NCBI RefSeq assembly: GCF_036195325.1 | Contig: NZ_CP108101.1 | Coordinates: 5,890,001-5,954,000, forward strand | From: Streptomyces sp. NBC_00234 | GTDB lineage: Bacteria > Actinomycetota > Actinomycetes > Streptomycetales > Streptomycetaceae | DNA length: 64,000 nucleotides | Direction of reading: 5' to 3' | Notes under the pieces: model-generated | What the model saw: the letters and a program-made list of their open reading frames with translations, nothing else | What the model was told of the DNA's origin: nothing | The model's database searches: none | In this document: piece by piece, positions 17,241-26,064 of the stretch | Layout: each line of letters begins with the position of its first letter | Numbering within the stretch: position 1 is the first letter of the stretch | Position numbers and translations under genes: made by a program

Positions 17241-18547
17241 GTATGACGACGATCCTGTTGACGATCCTTGGGATCGCCATCTTCGCCGTGGGTCTGCTGT
17301 TCTCGATCGCCTGGCACGAGCTGGGACACCTCTCGACGGCCAAGCTCTTCGGCATCCGTGTGCCGCAGTACATGGTCGGCTTCGGCCCGACCATCTGGTC
17401 GCGGAAGAAGGGCGACACCGAGTACGGCATCAAGGCGATCCCCGCGGGCGGCTACATCCGCATGATCGGCATGTTCCCGCCCGGTGCGGACGGACGCATG
17501 GAGGCGCGCTCCACCTCACCGTGGCGCAGCATGATCGAGGACGCCAGGTCCGCCGCCTTCGAGGAACTCCAGCCGGGCGACGAGACCCGCCTCTTCTACA
17601 CGCGCAAGCCGTGGAAGCGCGTGATCGTGATGTTCGCCGGCCCGTTCATGAACCTGGTGCTGGCCGTCGTGATCTTCATGGGCGTGGCCATGACCTTCGG
17701 TTTCCAGACGCAGACCACCGAGGTCGCCGGTGTCCAGAAGTGCGTGATCTCCCAGAGCGAGAACCGCGACGCCTGCAAGAAGGGTGACCCGGTCTCGCCC
17801 GCGCAGGCCGCGGGACTCCAGAAGGGCGACACGATCGTCTCCTTCGACGGGCAGAAGATCGACGACTGGGCCACGCTCTCCGACCGCATCCGGCAGACCA
17901 TCGGCCCCGCCACGATCGTCGTGGAGCGCGACGGGCAGGAGCAGACCCTGCACGCCGTGCTGCAGAAGAACGCGGTGGCGCAGAAGGACTCCGACGGCGA
18001 GGTCGTCCCCGGCAAGTACGTGGACGCCGGCTATCTGGGCTTCGCCGCCCGCACCGAGATCGTGCCGCTCTCCTTCGGCGACTCCGTCGTCCGGATGGGA
18101 GACATGATCGAGAACGGCGTCGACTCGATCATCGCCCTGCCGTCCAAGATCCCGGACCTCTGGAACGCGGCCTTCAGCGACGGGGAACGCGCGGACGACT
18201 CCCCGGTCGGCGTGGTCGGCGCCGCCCGCATCGGCGGCGAGGTGATGACCCTCGACGTCCCGGCGCAGAACCAGGTCGCGATGATGCTGTTCCTGCTGGC
18301 CGGCTTCAACCTCTCGCTGTTCCTCTTCAACATGCTGCCCCTGCTGCCGCTCGACGGCGGGCACATCGCCGGTGCCCTCTGGGAGGCACTGCGCCGCAAC
18401 CTGGCGCGGATCTTCAGGCGGCCCGACCCCGGCCCGTTCGACGTGGCGAAGCTGATGCCGGTCGCCTACGTGGTCGCCGGAATCTTCATCTGCTTCACGC
18501 TGCTGGTCCTGGTGGCGGACATCGTCAACCCGGTCAAGATCACCTGA
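17237..18547 (+). CDS. M50 site-2 (RIP) metalloprotease, RseP-type
   Basis: Intramembrane zinc protease of 436 aa. ATG 17237 overlaps the dxr stop codon. The first helix carries the zinc site HELGH (His27, Glu28, His31); a PDZ domain follows (about 175-265, beginning SPAQAAGLQKGDTIVSFDGQ). The C-terminal membrane part contains NMLPLLPLDGGHIAG, which supplies the third zinc ligand Asp. Family members cut membrane-bound anti-sigma factors or remnant signal peptides; in actinobacteria this gene is the Rip1/RseP orthologue between dxr and ispG. The substrate in this organism is unknown. Confidence 0.93.
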   Translation: MSMTTILLTILGIAIFAVGLLFSIAWHELGHLSTAKLFGIRVPQYMVGFGPTIWSRKKGDTEYGIKAIPAGGYIRMIGMFPPGADGRMEARSTSPWRSMIEDARSAAFEELQPGDETRLFYTRKPWKRVIVMFAGPFMNLVLAVVIFMGVAMTFGFQTQTTEVAGVQKCVISQSENRDACKKGDPVSPAQAAGLQKGDTIVSFDGQKIDDWATLSDRIRQTIGPATIVVERDGQEQTLHAVLQKNAVAQKDSDGEVVPGKYVDAGYLGFAARTEIVPLSFGDSVVRMGDMIENGVDSIIALPSKIPDLWNAAFSDGERADDSPVGVVGAARIGGEVMTLDVPAQNQVAMMLFLLAGFNLSLFLFNMLPLLPLDGGHIAGALWEALRRNLARIFRRPDPGPFDVAKLMPVAYVVAGIFICFTLLVLVADIVNPVKIT

Positions 18548-18720
18548 CCGAACCACGCGCACCACGCGTAGTGGCCGGTCACACATAGGGTGGCCGGCCA
18601 CCCCCCATGGGGTGGATTCGCCGGACGGGGTGCGCCCGGCGTTCCTCCGGTGCCGTAACCTCGAAGACCGGAGCCCGCCGATCTCGGGACCTTGATCCAC
18701 ACCTTGGGGATGCTCAGCGC

Positions 18721-19875
18721 ATGACTGCGATTTCTCTCGGAATGCCGGCCGTTCCGACCAAGCTCGCCGACCGAAGGGTCAGCCGCCAGATCCAGGTCGG
18801 ATCGGTCGCGGTCGGCGGTGACGCACCTGTGTCGGTGCAGTCGATGACGACGACGCGTACGTCGGACATCGGGGCGACGTTGCAGCAGATCGCGGAGCTG
18901 ACGGCTTCGGGCTGTCAGATCGTGCGGGTGGCGTGTCCGACGCAGGACGACGCGGACGCGTTGTCGACGATCGCGCGGAAGTCGCAGATCCCGGTGATCG
19001 CGGATATTCACTTCCAGCCGAAGTACGTGTTCGCGGCGATCGACGCGGGCTGTGCGGCGGTGCGGGTGAATCCGGGGAACATCAAGCAGTTCGACGACAA
19101 GGTCAAGGAGATCGCGCACGCCGCGAAGGATGCGGGTACGCCGATCCGGATCGGTGTGAACGCGGGTTCGCTGGACGCGCGGCTGCTGAAGAAGTATGGG
19201 AAGGCGACGCCGGAGGCTCTGGTGGAGTCGGCGTTGTGGGAGGCGTCGCTCTTCGAGGAGCACGGCTTCGGTGACATCAAGATCTCGGTGAAGCACAACG
19301 ACCCGGTCGTGATGGTGAACGCCTACCGTCAGCTGGCTGCGCAGAGCGATTACCCGTTGCACCTGGGTGTGACGGAGGCGGGTCCGGCGTTCCAGGGGAC
19401 GATCAAGTCGGCGGTGGCGTTCGGTGCGCTGTTGTCGGAGGGGATCGGGGACACGATCCGGGTCTCGCTGTCGGCTCCGCCGGCGGAGGAGGTCAAGGTC
19501 GGTCTGCAGATCCTCGAGGCGCTGAATCTGAAGCAGCGGCGGCTGGAGATCGTGTCGTGTCCGTCGTGCGGGCGGGCGCAGGTGGATGTGTACAAGCTGG
19601 CCGACCAGGTGAGTGCGGGTCTGGAGGGCATGGAGGTTCCGCTGCGGGTCGCGGTGATGGGCTGTGTCGTCAACGGTCCGGGTGAGGCCCGTGAGGCGGA
19701 CCTGGGTGTGGCGTCCGGCAACGGCAAGGGCCAGATCTTCGTGAAGGGCGAGGTCATCAAGACCGTCCCTGAATCCAAGATCGTCGAGACCCTCATCGAA
19801 GAAGCCCTGAAGATCGCCGAGCAGATGGAGAAGGACGGCATCTCCTCCGGCGAACCCCAGGTCTCCATCAGCTGA
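18721..19875 (+). CDS. ispG: 4-hydroxy-3-methylbut-2-enyl diphosphate synthase (flavodoxin)
   Basis: [4Fe-4S] enzyme (GcpE) converting methylerythritol cyclodiphosphate to HMBPP, 384 aa. ATG 18721 is the start that matches the family N-terminus (MTAISLGMPAVPTKLADRRV). Cluster ligands lie in SCPSCGRAQVDVY (two Cys) and VMGCVVNGPGEAREADLG. The central part (about 18840-19660) uses many TCG, GCG, GTG, TTG, TGT and GAT codons, whereas the last ~35 codons and all neighbours prefer NNC codons, so the gene looks mosaic. A two-stem hairpin terminator follows. The product is secure. Confidence 0.96.
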   Translation: MTAISLGMPAVPTKLADRRVSRQIQVGSVAVGGDAPVSVQSMTTTRTSDIGATLQQIAELTASGCQIVRVACPTQDDADALSTIARKSQIPVIADIHFQPKYVFAAIDAGCAAVRVNPGNIKQFDDKVKEIAHAAKDAGTPIRIGVNAGSLDARLLKKYGKATPEALVESALWEASLFEEHGFGDIKISVKHNDPVVMVNAYRQLAAQSDYPLHLGVTEAGPAFQGTIKSAVAFGALLSEGIGDTIRVSLSAPPAEEVKVGLQILEALNLKQRRLEIVSCPSCGRAQVDVYKLADQVSAGLEGMEVPLRVAVMGCVVNGPGEAREADLGVASGNGKGQIFVKGEVIKTVPESKIVETLIEEALKIAEQMEKDGISSGEPQVSIS

Positions 19876-19906
19876 CCCGCACACCGCACGCCCCGCCAAC
19901 GGCTCA

Positions 19907-19969
19907 CCGCGCCCCGCCGGACCCTGTGTCCTGTCCTCGAACGACAGGCCCCGGTCCGGCGGGGCGCGG
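19907..19969 (+). terminator. nested hairpin terminator after ispG
   Basis: A perfect 17-bp outer stem pairs 19907-19923 (CCGCGCCCCGCCGGACC) with 19953-19969, and a second 6-bp stem (CCTGTC 19930-19935 with GACAGG 19943-19948) sits in its loop. Confidence 0.85.
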
Positions 19970-20087
19970 CCGTTGCGGACACCGGGCGGGATGCGGTCGC
20001 ACGGCCCCGGTCCCGGACGCGAGGGGCGCCCGCCGCGCCCTTTCGGTACAGTGCGGAAATCAGCAGACCGCATGGTGAGGCCCCCTC

Positions 20088-20933
20088 GTGTTGACGCAGA
20101 CCACCACCCGGGTCCTCGAACCCAGCGACCTCGGCGCCGCGCTCGCCATCCTGGAGAGCGAGCCCGTGGCCAACGCCTTTGTCACGTCCCGCGTACAGGT
20201 CGCGGGGCTCGACCCCTGGCGCCTCGGCGGCGAGATGTGGGGCTGGTACGCCGACGGGCGCCTGCGCTCCCTGTGTTACTCCGGGGCCAACCTCGTCCCG
20301 ATCTGCGCCACCCCCGAGGCCGTCAGGGCCTTCGCCGACCGGGCCCGCCGGGCCGGCCGCCGCTGCTCCTCGATCGTCGGCCCCGCCGAGGCCACCGCCC
20401 AGCTGTGGCGCCTGCTCGAACCCGGCTGGGGACCCGCCCGCGAGGTCCGCGCCAACCAGCCGCTCATGGTCACCGAACACCCCTCCGCCGACGTCGAACC
20501 CGACCCCCTCGTGCGCCGCGTCCGCAAGGACGAGATGGACGTCCTCATGCCCGCCTGCGTGGCGATGTTCACCGAAGAGGTGGGCATCTCGCCGATGGCC
20601 GGCGACGGCGGACTCCTCTACCAGGCACGCGTCGCCGAGCTGATCGGCACCGGCCGCTCCTTCGCCCGCATCGAGGACGGCAAGGTCCTCTTCAAGGCGG
20701 AGATCGGTGCGGCGACGTCCCTCGCCTGCCAGATCCAGGGCGTCTGGGTCGCTCCCGAGCACCGTGGCCGCGGCCTCTCCGAGACCGGCATGGCAGCGGT
20801 CCTGCGGTACGCGCTGGCCGATGTGGCGCCGATCGTCAGCCTCTACGTGAACGACTACAACACCCCCGCACGCAAGGCGTACGCCCGCGTGGGCTTCCGC
20901 GAGACCGGCGCCTTCATGAGCGTCCTCTTCTGA
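20088..20933 (+). CDS. GNAT acetyltransferase with DUF4081-type N-domain
   Basis: 281-aa protein; GTG 20088 is preceded by GGTGAGG at 20074-20080. The N-terminal half (about 1-130, SDLGAALAILESEPVANAFV) matches the DUF4081 domain seen fused to acetyltransferases in actinobacteria. The C-terminal half is a GNAT fold, with the acetyl-CoA loop VWVAPEHRGRGLSETGMAAV and the final YVNDYNTPARKAYARVGFRE. It presumably acetylates an amine or protein amino group; no substrate can be inferred. Conserved position between ispG and proS. Confidence 0.88.
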   Translation: MLTQTTTRVLEPSDLGAALAILESEPVANAFVTSRVQVAGLDPWRLGGEMWGWYADGRLRSLCYSGANLVPICATPEAVRAFADRARRAGRRCSSIVGPAEATAQLWRLLEPGWGPAREVRANQPLMVTEHPSADVEPDPLVRRVRKDEMDVLMPACVAMFTEEVGISPMAGDGGLLYQARVAELIGTGRSFARIEDGKVLFKAEIGAATSLACQIQGVWVAPEHRGRGLSETGMAAVLRYALADVAPIVSLYVNDYNTPARKAYARVGFRETGAFMSVLF

Positions 20934-20977
20934 CCACGCGGTCCCGGCCCGCCGGGAACGGCCAGTAGGGTTCCCGC

Positions 20978-21583
20978 ATGGCAGCAGCAGCTTCCGGGAG
21001 CGGCCCCGGGGTTCCCGACGTCCTGGTCGGCCCCGTCGACCTGGCCGAGCGCGTCGACGAGGCACTGGCGGTGCAGGCCCTCGCCTTCGGCCTGAGCCCG
21101 GAGGAGATCGAGGTGCGCCGGCATATCGTGCTGCGCCACCTCGACCATCCGCAGGCCCGGGCCCTCGGAGCCACCACCCCCGCCGGCCGGCTCGTGGGAT
21201 TCGTGTACGGCATGCCCAACGACCGGTCCCAGTGGTGGTCCACCGTCGTCGAGCCCTATCTGCGCGCCACCGGCTCCGACGGCTGGCTCGACGAGTCGTT
21301 CGTGATCACGGAGCTCCACGTCCATCCGGACTTCCAGCAGCGCGGCATCGGCCGCACCCTGATCACCACCGTCACGGACGCCGTCGGCCTGCCGCGTTCC
21401 ATCCTCTCGGCGATCGACACGGAGAGCCCGGCACGCGGTCTGTACCGCGCCCTCGGCTACCGGGACCTGGCCCGCCAGGTGCACTTCCCCAGTGCTCCCA
21501 AGCCGTACGCGGTGATGGGCGCGCCCCTCCCGCTGCGCCGTGCGGAAGCAATCGATTTCCGCCCGCCCCTGCCGCCCGGCTAA
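20978..21583 (+). CDS. GNAT family N-acetyltransferase
   Basis: 201-aa single-domain GNAT protein starting at ATG 20978, 44 bp after the previous acetyltransferase gene. The acetyl-CoA-binding motif A is LHVHPDFQQRGIGRTLITTV (near residues 112-131), followed by SPARGLYRALGYRDLARQV. It is co-oriented with proS, which starts 36 bp downstream, so the three genes may be co-transcribed. Substrate unknown. Confidence 0.88.
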   Translation: MAAAASGSGPGVPDVLVGPVDLAERVDEALAVQALAFGLSPEEIEVRRHIVLRHLDHPQARALGATTPAGRLVGFVYGMPNDRSQWWSTVVEPYLRATGSDGWLDESFVITELHVHPDFQQRGIGRTLITTVTDAVGLPRSILSAIDTESPARGLYRALGYRDLARQVHFPSAPKPYAVMGAPLPLRRAEAIDFRPPLPPG

Positions 21584-21619
21584 TCTCGGCCACATCACCC
21601 TTCCGAGCAGGAGTTCATC

Positions 21620-23320
21620 ATGGCCCAGGTCCAGCGCATGTCCCGATTGATGATCAAGACACTGCGCGACGACCCGGCAGACGCCGAGACGCTCAACCAC
21701 AAGCTGCTCGTCCGGGCCGGATACGTACGTCGCACGGCTGCCGGCATCTGGACCTGGCTGCCGCTCGGCAAGAAGGTCCTGGAGAACGTCACGCGTGTCG
21801 TCCGCGAGGAGATGGACGCCATCGGCGGCCAGGAGGTCCTGCTCCCCGCGCTGCTCCCCAAGGAGTCCTACGACGCGAGCGGTCGCTACGAGGAGTACGG
21901 CGACCTGCTGTTCCGCCTCAAGGACCGCAAGGGCTCCGAGTACCTCCTCGGCCCCACGCACGAAGAGATCTTCACCCAGATCGTCAAGGACCAGATCACG
22001 TCCTACAAGGACCTGCCCGTGGTCCTGTACCAGATCCAGACCAAGTACCGCGACGAGGCCCGCCCGCGCGCCGGTGTGCTCCGCGGGCGCGAGTTCCAGA
22101 TGAAGGACTCGTACTCGTTCGACACCACCGACGAGGGCCTCATCGAGGCGTACCAGCTCCACCGGGCCGCCTACATCCGGATCTTCGAGCGCCTCGGCCT
22201 CGACCACCGCATCGTCTCCGCGGTCTCCGGCGCCATGGGCGGCTCCGCGTCCGAGGAGTTCCTCGCCCCGGCCCCGGCCGGCGAGGACACCTTCGCCGAC
22301 TGCCCCAACTGCGACTACGCCGCCAACACGGAGGCCGTGACCTTCGAGGCCGCCCCCGTCGACGGCTCGGCGCACGGTCCCGTCGAGGAGCTCGACACCC
22401 CGGACACCCCCACCATCGAGACGCTCGCCGCCTTCCTCGGCATCCAGGCGTCCGAGACGCTCAAGAACCTCCTGGTCAAGGTCGACGGCGAGATCGTCGC
22501 CGTGGGCGTCCCCGGCGACCGCGAGGTCGACCTCGGCAAGCTCGGCGAGCACCTGGCGCCGGCCGTGGTCGAGCTGGTCACCGCCGAGGACTTCGAGGGC
22601 CGTCCCGACCTCGTGCGCGGCTACGTCGGCCCGCAGGGCCTGGACAAGGTCCGTTTCATCGCCGACCCCCGTATCGCCTCCGGCACCGCCTGGGTCACCG
22701 GCGCCAACAAGCCCGGCACCCACGCGCGCAACGTCGTCGTGGGCCGTGACTTCGAGGTCGACGACTACCTCGACGTCGTGGTCGTCGAGGCGGGCGACCC
22801 GTGCCCCAAGTGCGGCGCCGGCCTCAAGCTGGACCGTGCCATCGAGATCGGCCACATCTTCCAGCTGGGCCGCAAGTTCGCCGACGCCTTCCAGCTCGAC
22901 GTGCTCGGCCAGAACGGCAAGCCGGTCCGGGTCACGATGGGTTCGTACGGCATCGGCGTGTCCCGCGCCGTGGCCGCGCTCGTCGAGCAGACCGCCGACG
23001 AGCAGGGTCTGTGCTGGCCCCGCGAGATCGCCCCGGCCGACGTCCACGTCGTCGCCGCGGGCAAGGCGCTCCAGACGGAGCTGGCCCTCGACGTCTCCGA
23101 GAAGCTGAACGCGGCGGGCCTCCGGGTCATCGTCGACGACCGCGCGGGCGTCTCGCCCGGCGTGAAGTTCACCGACGCCGAGCTGATCGGTGTGCCGAAG
23201 ATCCTGGTGGCCGGCCGCCGCTCGGCCGAGGGCGTCCTGGAACTCAAGGACCGCCGCACGGGCGAGCGCGAGGAGCTCACGGTGGACGAGGCGATCGCCC
23301 GCCTCACCGACCGGGGCTGA
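21620..23320 (+). CDS. proS: prolyl-tRNA synthetase
   Basis: Class II aminoacyl-tRNA synthetase that charges tRNA-Pro, 566 aa, the normal length for the bacterial form with an inserted editing domain. ATG 21620 follows AGGAG. Class II motif 2 is the segment YRDEARPRAGVLRGREFQMK; the editing insertion (YbaK-like, about 220-390) contains VTGANKPGTHARNVVVGRD; motif 3 is VTMGSYGIGVSRAVAALVEQ; the C-terminal anticodon-binding domain ends the protein. It has four Cys in two CxxC pairs (CPNC at about 230 and CPKC at about 395) that could bind zinc. Confidence 0.97.
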   Translation: MAQVQRMSRLMIKTLRDDPADAETLNHKLLVRAGYVRRTAAGIWTWLPLGKKVLENVTRVVREEMDAIGGQEVLLPALLPKESYDASGRYEEYGDLLFRLKDRKGSEYLLGPTHEEIFTQIVKDQITSYKDLPVVLYQIQTKYRDEARPRAGVLRGREFQMKDSYSFDTTDEGLIEAYQLHRAAYIRIFERLGLDHRIVSAVSGAMGGSASEEFLAPAPAGEDTFADCPNCDYAANTEAVTFEAAPVDGSAHGPVEELDTPDTPTIETLAAFLGIQASETLKNLLVKVDGEIVAVGVPGDREVDLGKLGEHLAPAVVELVTAEDFEGRPDLVRGYVGPQGLDKVRFIADPRIASGTAWVTGANKPGTHARNVVVGRDFEVDDYLDVVVVEAGDPCPKCGAGLKLDRAIEIGHIFQLGRKFADAFQLDVLGQNGKPVRVTMGSYGIGVSRAVAALVEQTADEQGLCWPREIAPADVHVVAAGKALQTELALDVSEKLNAAGLRVIVDDRAGVSPGVKFTDAELIGVPKILVAGRRSAEGVLELKDRRTGEREELTVDEAIARLTDRG

Positions 23321-23336
23321 CCCTCTCCGACACACC

Positions 23337-23373
23337 CCGAAGGCCCCCGCGCACCGTGCGCGGGGGCCTTCGG
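23337..23373. terminator. bidirectional terminator between proS and the minus-strand gene
   Basis: CCGAAGGCCCCCGCGCAC (23337-23354) and its exact reverse complement (23356-23373) form an 18-bp stem between two convergent genes, 17 bp after the proS stop. Confidence 0.9.
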
Positions 23374-23398
23374 GTTCGTCGGTTCGAGCGAGCGGGTC

Positions 23399-24319
23399 CT
23401 ACAGCCAGCCCGCGAACTCCAGGGCCAGTTCGCCGTCCTGTCGGCGTCCCGCGGTCAGTGCCCGGGTGCCCGACTCCACGGCCCGGAACAGCGTCCAGCC
23501 GTGCAGCCTCTCCCGGTCCACGTCCAGGGAGTCGGCGAGCTTCTTGACCCGTCGCCGGGCCGTCGCGGCCCCGCCGGGAGAGGCGATCAGATCCTCGACC
23601 CGGTCGCGCACCAGCCGTGCCAGGTCGTAGGCCCGCTCGCCGACCAGCGGCTCGGGGCCGACCGTCAGCCAGGGGGAGCGCTCACCCGAGAGCACCTTGC
23701 TCTGGCGGAAGTTGCCGTGCAGCAGCAGGACTTCGGGGGAGTGCGCGACCAGTTCCGCACGGGCCGCCAGCGCGTCCGTCACGAGCGGCGCCAGCGTCGG
23801 ATCGGCCTCCGCGACCGCCCGCATCGGCCCCGCCTGACGTTCCGTCCGCTCGGCCACCGATTCGAAGGAGTGCCCGGCCGGCGGGTCGACCCACAGCCGG
23901 CGCACCGTGCCGGCCGCCTCCAGCAGGGCCTTCGCCTCCGGGAGCGAGCGCAGCGACACCTCGTGGTGCAGCCGCTCCAGGAGCAGGGCGTCGCCCGGCA
24001 GCGCTCCGGCCGCGGGTTCGAGGAGCTGTACGGCGCCCCAGCCGTTCCAGTGCGCCAACGCCGCCCGCTCGCAGCCGGGCGCGGCCTCGGACGGGGCGAT
24101 CTTCAGCACGCCCGGGGTCCCGTCGGACCTCCGGACCAGGAGGACGAGGCTGCTGCGTCCGCCGGGGGCGACCACCCGCTCGACGGAGAGTTCCTGCGCG
24201 TCCCCCGCGAGCGCCTCTTCGGTCAGTGCGGGAAGCCGCCCGAGCCAGTCGGCCGCGGCGGCGTCCCCGTACATCTCGCCGAGCGCTCGGACCAGACGCT
24301 GCGGCGGTTCGAAACCCAT
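23399..24319 (-). CDS. aminoglycoside-phosphotransferase-fold protein lacking catalytic residues
   Basis: 306-aa protein of the APH/hydroxyurea-resistance kinase family (start ATG 24319). Conserved layout: a nucleotide-lobe segment SSLVLLVRRSDGTPGVLKIA with the ATP-binding Lys, LLLERL hinge region, and the catalytic region LLHGNFRQSKVLSGERSPWL followed by VGPEPLVGERAYDLARLVRD. In active relatives these read HGDLHxxNVL and xDPKPLVGDPAYD. Here the catalytic Asp is Asn, the Mg-binding Asn is replaced by Lys, and the second metal Asp is Gly. This looks like a pseudokinase. It is followed by the convergent terminator shared with proS. I would not annotate it as antibiotic resistance. Confidence 0.82.
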   Translation of the reverse strand: MGFEPPQRLVRALGEMYGDAAAADWLGRLPALTEEALAGDAQELSVERVVAPGGRSSLVLLVRRSDGTPGVLKIAPSEAAPGCERAALAHWNGWGAVQLLEPAAGALPGDALLLERLHHEVSLRSLPEAKALLEAAGTVRRLWVDPPAGHSFESVAERTERQAGPMRAVAEADPTLAPLVTDALAARAELVAHSPEVLLLHGNFRQSKVLSGERSPWLTVGPEPLVGERAYDLARLVRDRVEDLIASPGGAATARRRVKKLADSLDVDRERLHGWTLFRAVESGTRALTAGRRQDGELALEFAGWL

Positions 24320-24348
24320 ACGTGCCTTGTTCCCTTTCAGAGCCTTCT

Positions 24349-24843
24349 TCAGTGCGTCCCGCTCGTCCCTTCCGGACCCGCGGCTTCCCCGGTCGTGGCC
24401 TTCTCGGCAAGCCCGGGAAAGGCTACGCCGGTGCCCCGCCAGCGGACCGCGCGTACGGCGGCCTCCCGCAGAGCGCCCGCGGCCTCACGCCGCAGGGGGC
24501 CTTCGGCGGCCCGTACGAGGTCGGAGTAGACGCCCGCGATCCGGTCCTCCAGCACGGCGGCGAGCCGCACCGCCGCCGCCGGATCCCGTACCGCGAACGG
24601 CAGAGCGTACGCGGCATCGGCCGCGACCGGCGCACCGCCCAGGTCGCGCACGGTGCGCACCAGCGCGTCGCGCCGGGCCCGGTGCCCGTCGAAGGCGGCC
24701 GTGGCCTCGCTGCCGCGCCGCCCGTCGAGCCGGCCGCCGAGCACCGCGTAGCCGTACACCGCGGCGTGTTCGGCGGCCAGGGCGGCCTGTGCGGCCTTCA
24801 GTTCCTCGGGGCCGTCCCCGGCCCGCGTGTCCATGACGCTCAT
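24349..24843 (-). CDS. ferritin-like (DUF4439-type) protein
   Basis: 164-aa helical protein predicted as a ferritin-like four-helix bundle. The first helix has LAAEHAAVYGYAVLGG with a Glu-His pair; later helices contain FDGHRARRDALVRTV and LEDRIAGVYSDLV. Its ATG 24843 overlaps the stop codon of the upstream lipoprotein gene (ATGA), so both are translationally coupled. The metal-ligand pattern is incomplete compared with true ferritins, so iron binding is uncertain. Actinobacterial homologues occur in the same pair in front of rimP. Confidence 0.8.
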   Translation of the reverse strand: MSVMDTRAGDGPEELKAAQAALAAEHAAVYGYAVLGGRLDGRRGSEATAAFDGHRARRDALVRTVRDLGGAPVAADAAYALPFAVRDPAAAVRLAAVLEDRIAGVYSDLVRAAEGPLRREAAGALREAAVRAVRWRGTGVAFPGLAEKATTGEAAGPEGTSGTH

Positions 24844-25388
24844 GACGCGGTGTCCTTGGCGAGTTCGGTGAGCAGGTACGCGTGCACGGCGCCGGCCGCC
24901 GCGACGGAGGCCAGCAGCCGGGCGAGCTCCGGTTCCGCCTCCAGGAGCGAGACGGTGTGCGCGTCGGCGGCGCGTCGTGCCGCCGCGGCGAGTTCCTTGA
25001 GAGCGGCCTTCGGCTCGACGGCCGGAGCCGCTGCGGGCGGACCGGGCGCCGTCGCCCCGGCGCCCTTCGACAGGGCCGCCGTGTGCTCCTGTACGGCCGA
25101 ACGCAGCGGGGCCAGTCCGGCGGCCGTCGCGGGGTGGGCCGCCGCCACCTGGTCGTACCGGGCGAGCAGCGAGGCGCTCACACGCGTCGCGCTCCCGCGC
25201 AGTTTCCGCTGTGCCCGGGCGTCCGAGGCCCGGGCGCGGGCCTCGGCCTGGGCCCGTGAACCGGCGTTCGTGGAACCCTTCCTGGCCTCCGGCCCGTCAC
25301 CGTCGCCGCAGCCCGCCAGCACCGCGCCCATCGAAAGCGCTCCAGTGGCCGCGAGCGCGGCCCTGCGCGTCGTCCCCGTCCGCCGCAC
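24840..25388 (-). CDS. helical lipoprotein, partner of ferritin-like protein
   Basis: 182-aa lipoprotein. GTG 25388 is chosen because GGAGGAG lies just upstream and it gives a good signal peptide: Arg-rich VRRTGTTRR, a hydrophobic core, and the lipobox LAGC with the lipidated Cys near residue 24. The mature part is Ala-rich and entirely helical (AARRAADAHTVSLLEAEPEL, HAYLLTELAKD), so it may itself be a ferritin-like bundle displayed on the outer face of the membrane. It is divergent from rimP across a 176-bp gap and translationally coupled to the DUF4439-type gene. Function unknown. Confidence 0.78.
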   Translation of the reverse strand: MRRTGTTRRAALAATGALSMGAVLAGCGDGDGPEARKGSTNAGSRAQAEARARASDARAQRKLRGSATRVSASLLARYDQVAAAHPATAAGLAPLRSAVQEHTAALSKGAGATAPGPPAAAPAVEPKAALKELAAAARRAADAHTVSLLEAEPELARLLASVAAAGAVHAYLLTELAKDTAS

Positions 25389-25564
25389 GTGTCTCCTCCG
25401 GGTCCCGTTCGGTACTGACTGGTTCTGTCCTGAAGTGATCACCGCTGGCGAGCGTACCCGCGCCCCGGGGCAGGCGGACGGCAACACCCCTCCGGACCGG
25501 ATACCCTTTGACCTGACACACGACGATCCCCACAACAGCACACGCGGCCGAGGAGTCACCCGGG

Positions 25565-26062
25565 ATGAGCACCACCCAGAGCGAGAGGCTGCGCGAACTG
25601 CTGGAACCGCTCGTCAGCGCCGAGGAACTGGATCTCGAAGAGATCGAGGTGGCCCGGGCCGGGCGCCGTCAGGTGCTTCGAGTCGTCGTCGATTCCGAAC
25701 AGGGTGTCGAACTGGACGCCTGCGCCGAGCTCAGCCGCGCGATCTCCGAGAAGCTCGACGAGACGGACGCCATGGGCGAGGGCGAGTACGTCCTCGAAGT
25801 GAGCTCTCCGGGCGCCGACCGCCCGTTGACCGAGCACCGCCACTACGTACGCGCCACCGGCCGCCTCGCGAGGCTCCAACTGACCGAGGGCGGCGAGCTG
25901 GTCGCTCGCATCCTCGCCGTCGACGACGAGGGACTGGACCTCGAAGTGCCGGGCGTGAAGGGCCGTAAGCCCACCGCCCGCCGGGTCTCCTTCGACGAGA
26001 TCGCGAAGGCGCGCGTGGAGATCGAATTCAACCGCAAGGACAAGAAGGAAGAGGAGGCGTAG
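25565..26062 (+). CDS. rimP: ribosome maturation factor
   Basis: 165-aa protein needed for maturation of the 30S subunit. The N-terminal alpha/beta domain contains LDLEEIEVARAGRRQVLRVV and the conserved segment YVLEVSSPGADRPLTEHRHY; a C-terminal SH3-like domain follows and the tail is charged (RKDKKEEEA). ATG 25565 is at the head of the rimP-nusA-ylxR-infB cluster; nusA begins 2 bp after its stop. The long upstream gap (25389-25564) must contain the cluster promoter, but I cannot point to a convincing -10/-35 pair. Confidence 0.95.
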   Translation: MSTTQSERLRELLEPLVSAEELDLEEIEVARAGRRQVLRVVVDSEQGVELDACAELSRAISEKLDETDAMGEGEYVLEVSSPGADRPLTEHRHYVRATGRLARLQLTEGGELVARILAVDDEGLDLEVPGVKGRKPTARRVSFDEIAKARVEIEFNRKDKKEEEA

Positions 26063-26064
26063 CC

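Noticed and set aside
23399..24319. Annotation as an aminoglycoside or hydroxyurea resistance enzyme
   Set aside because: Fold matches, but the catalytic Asp and both metal-site residues are missing.
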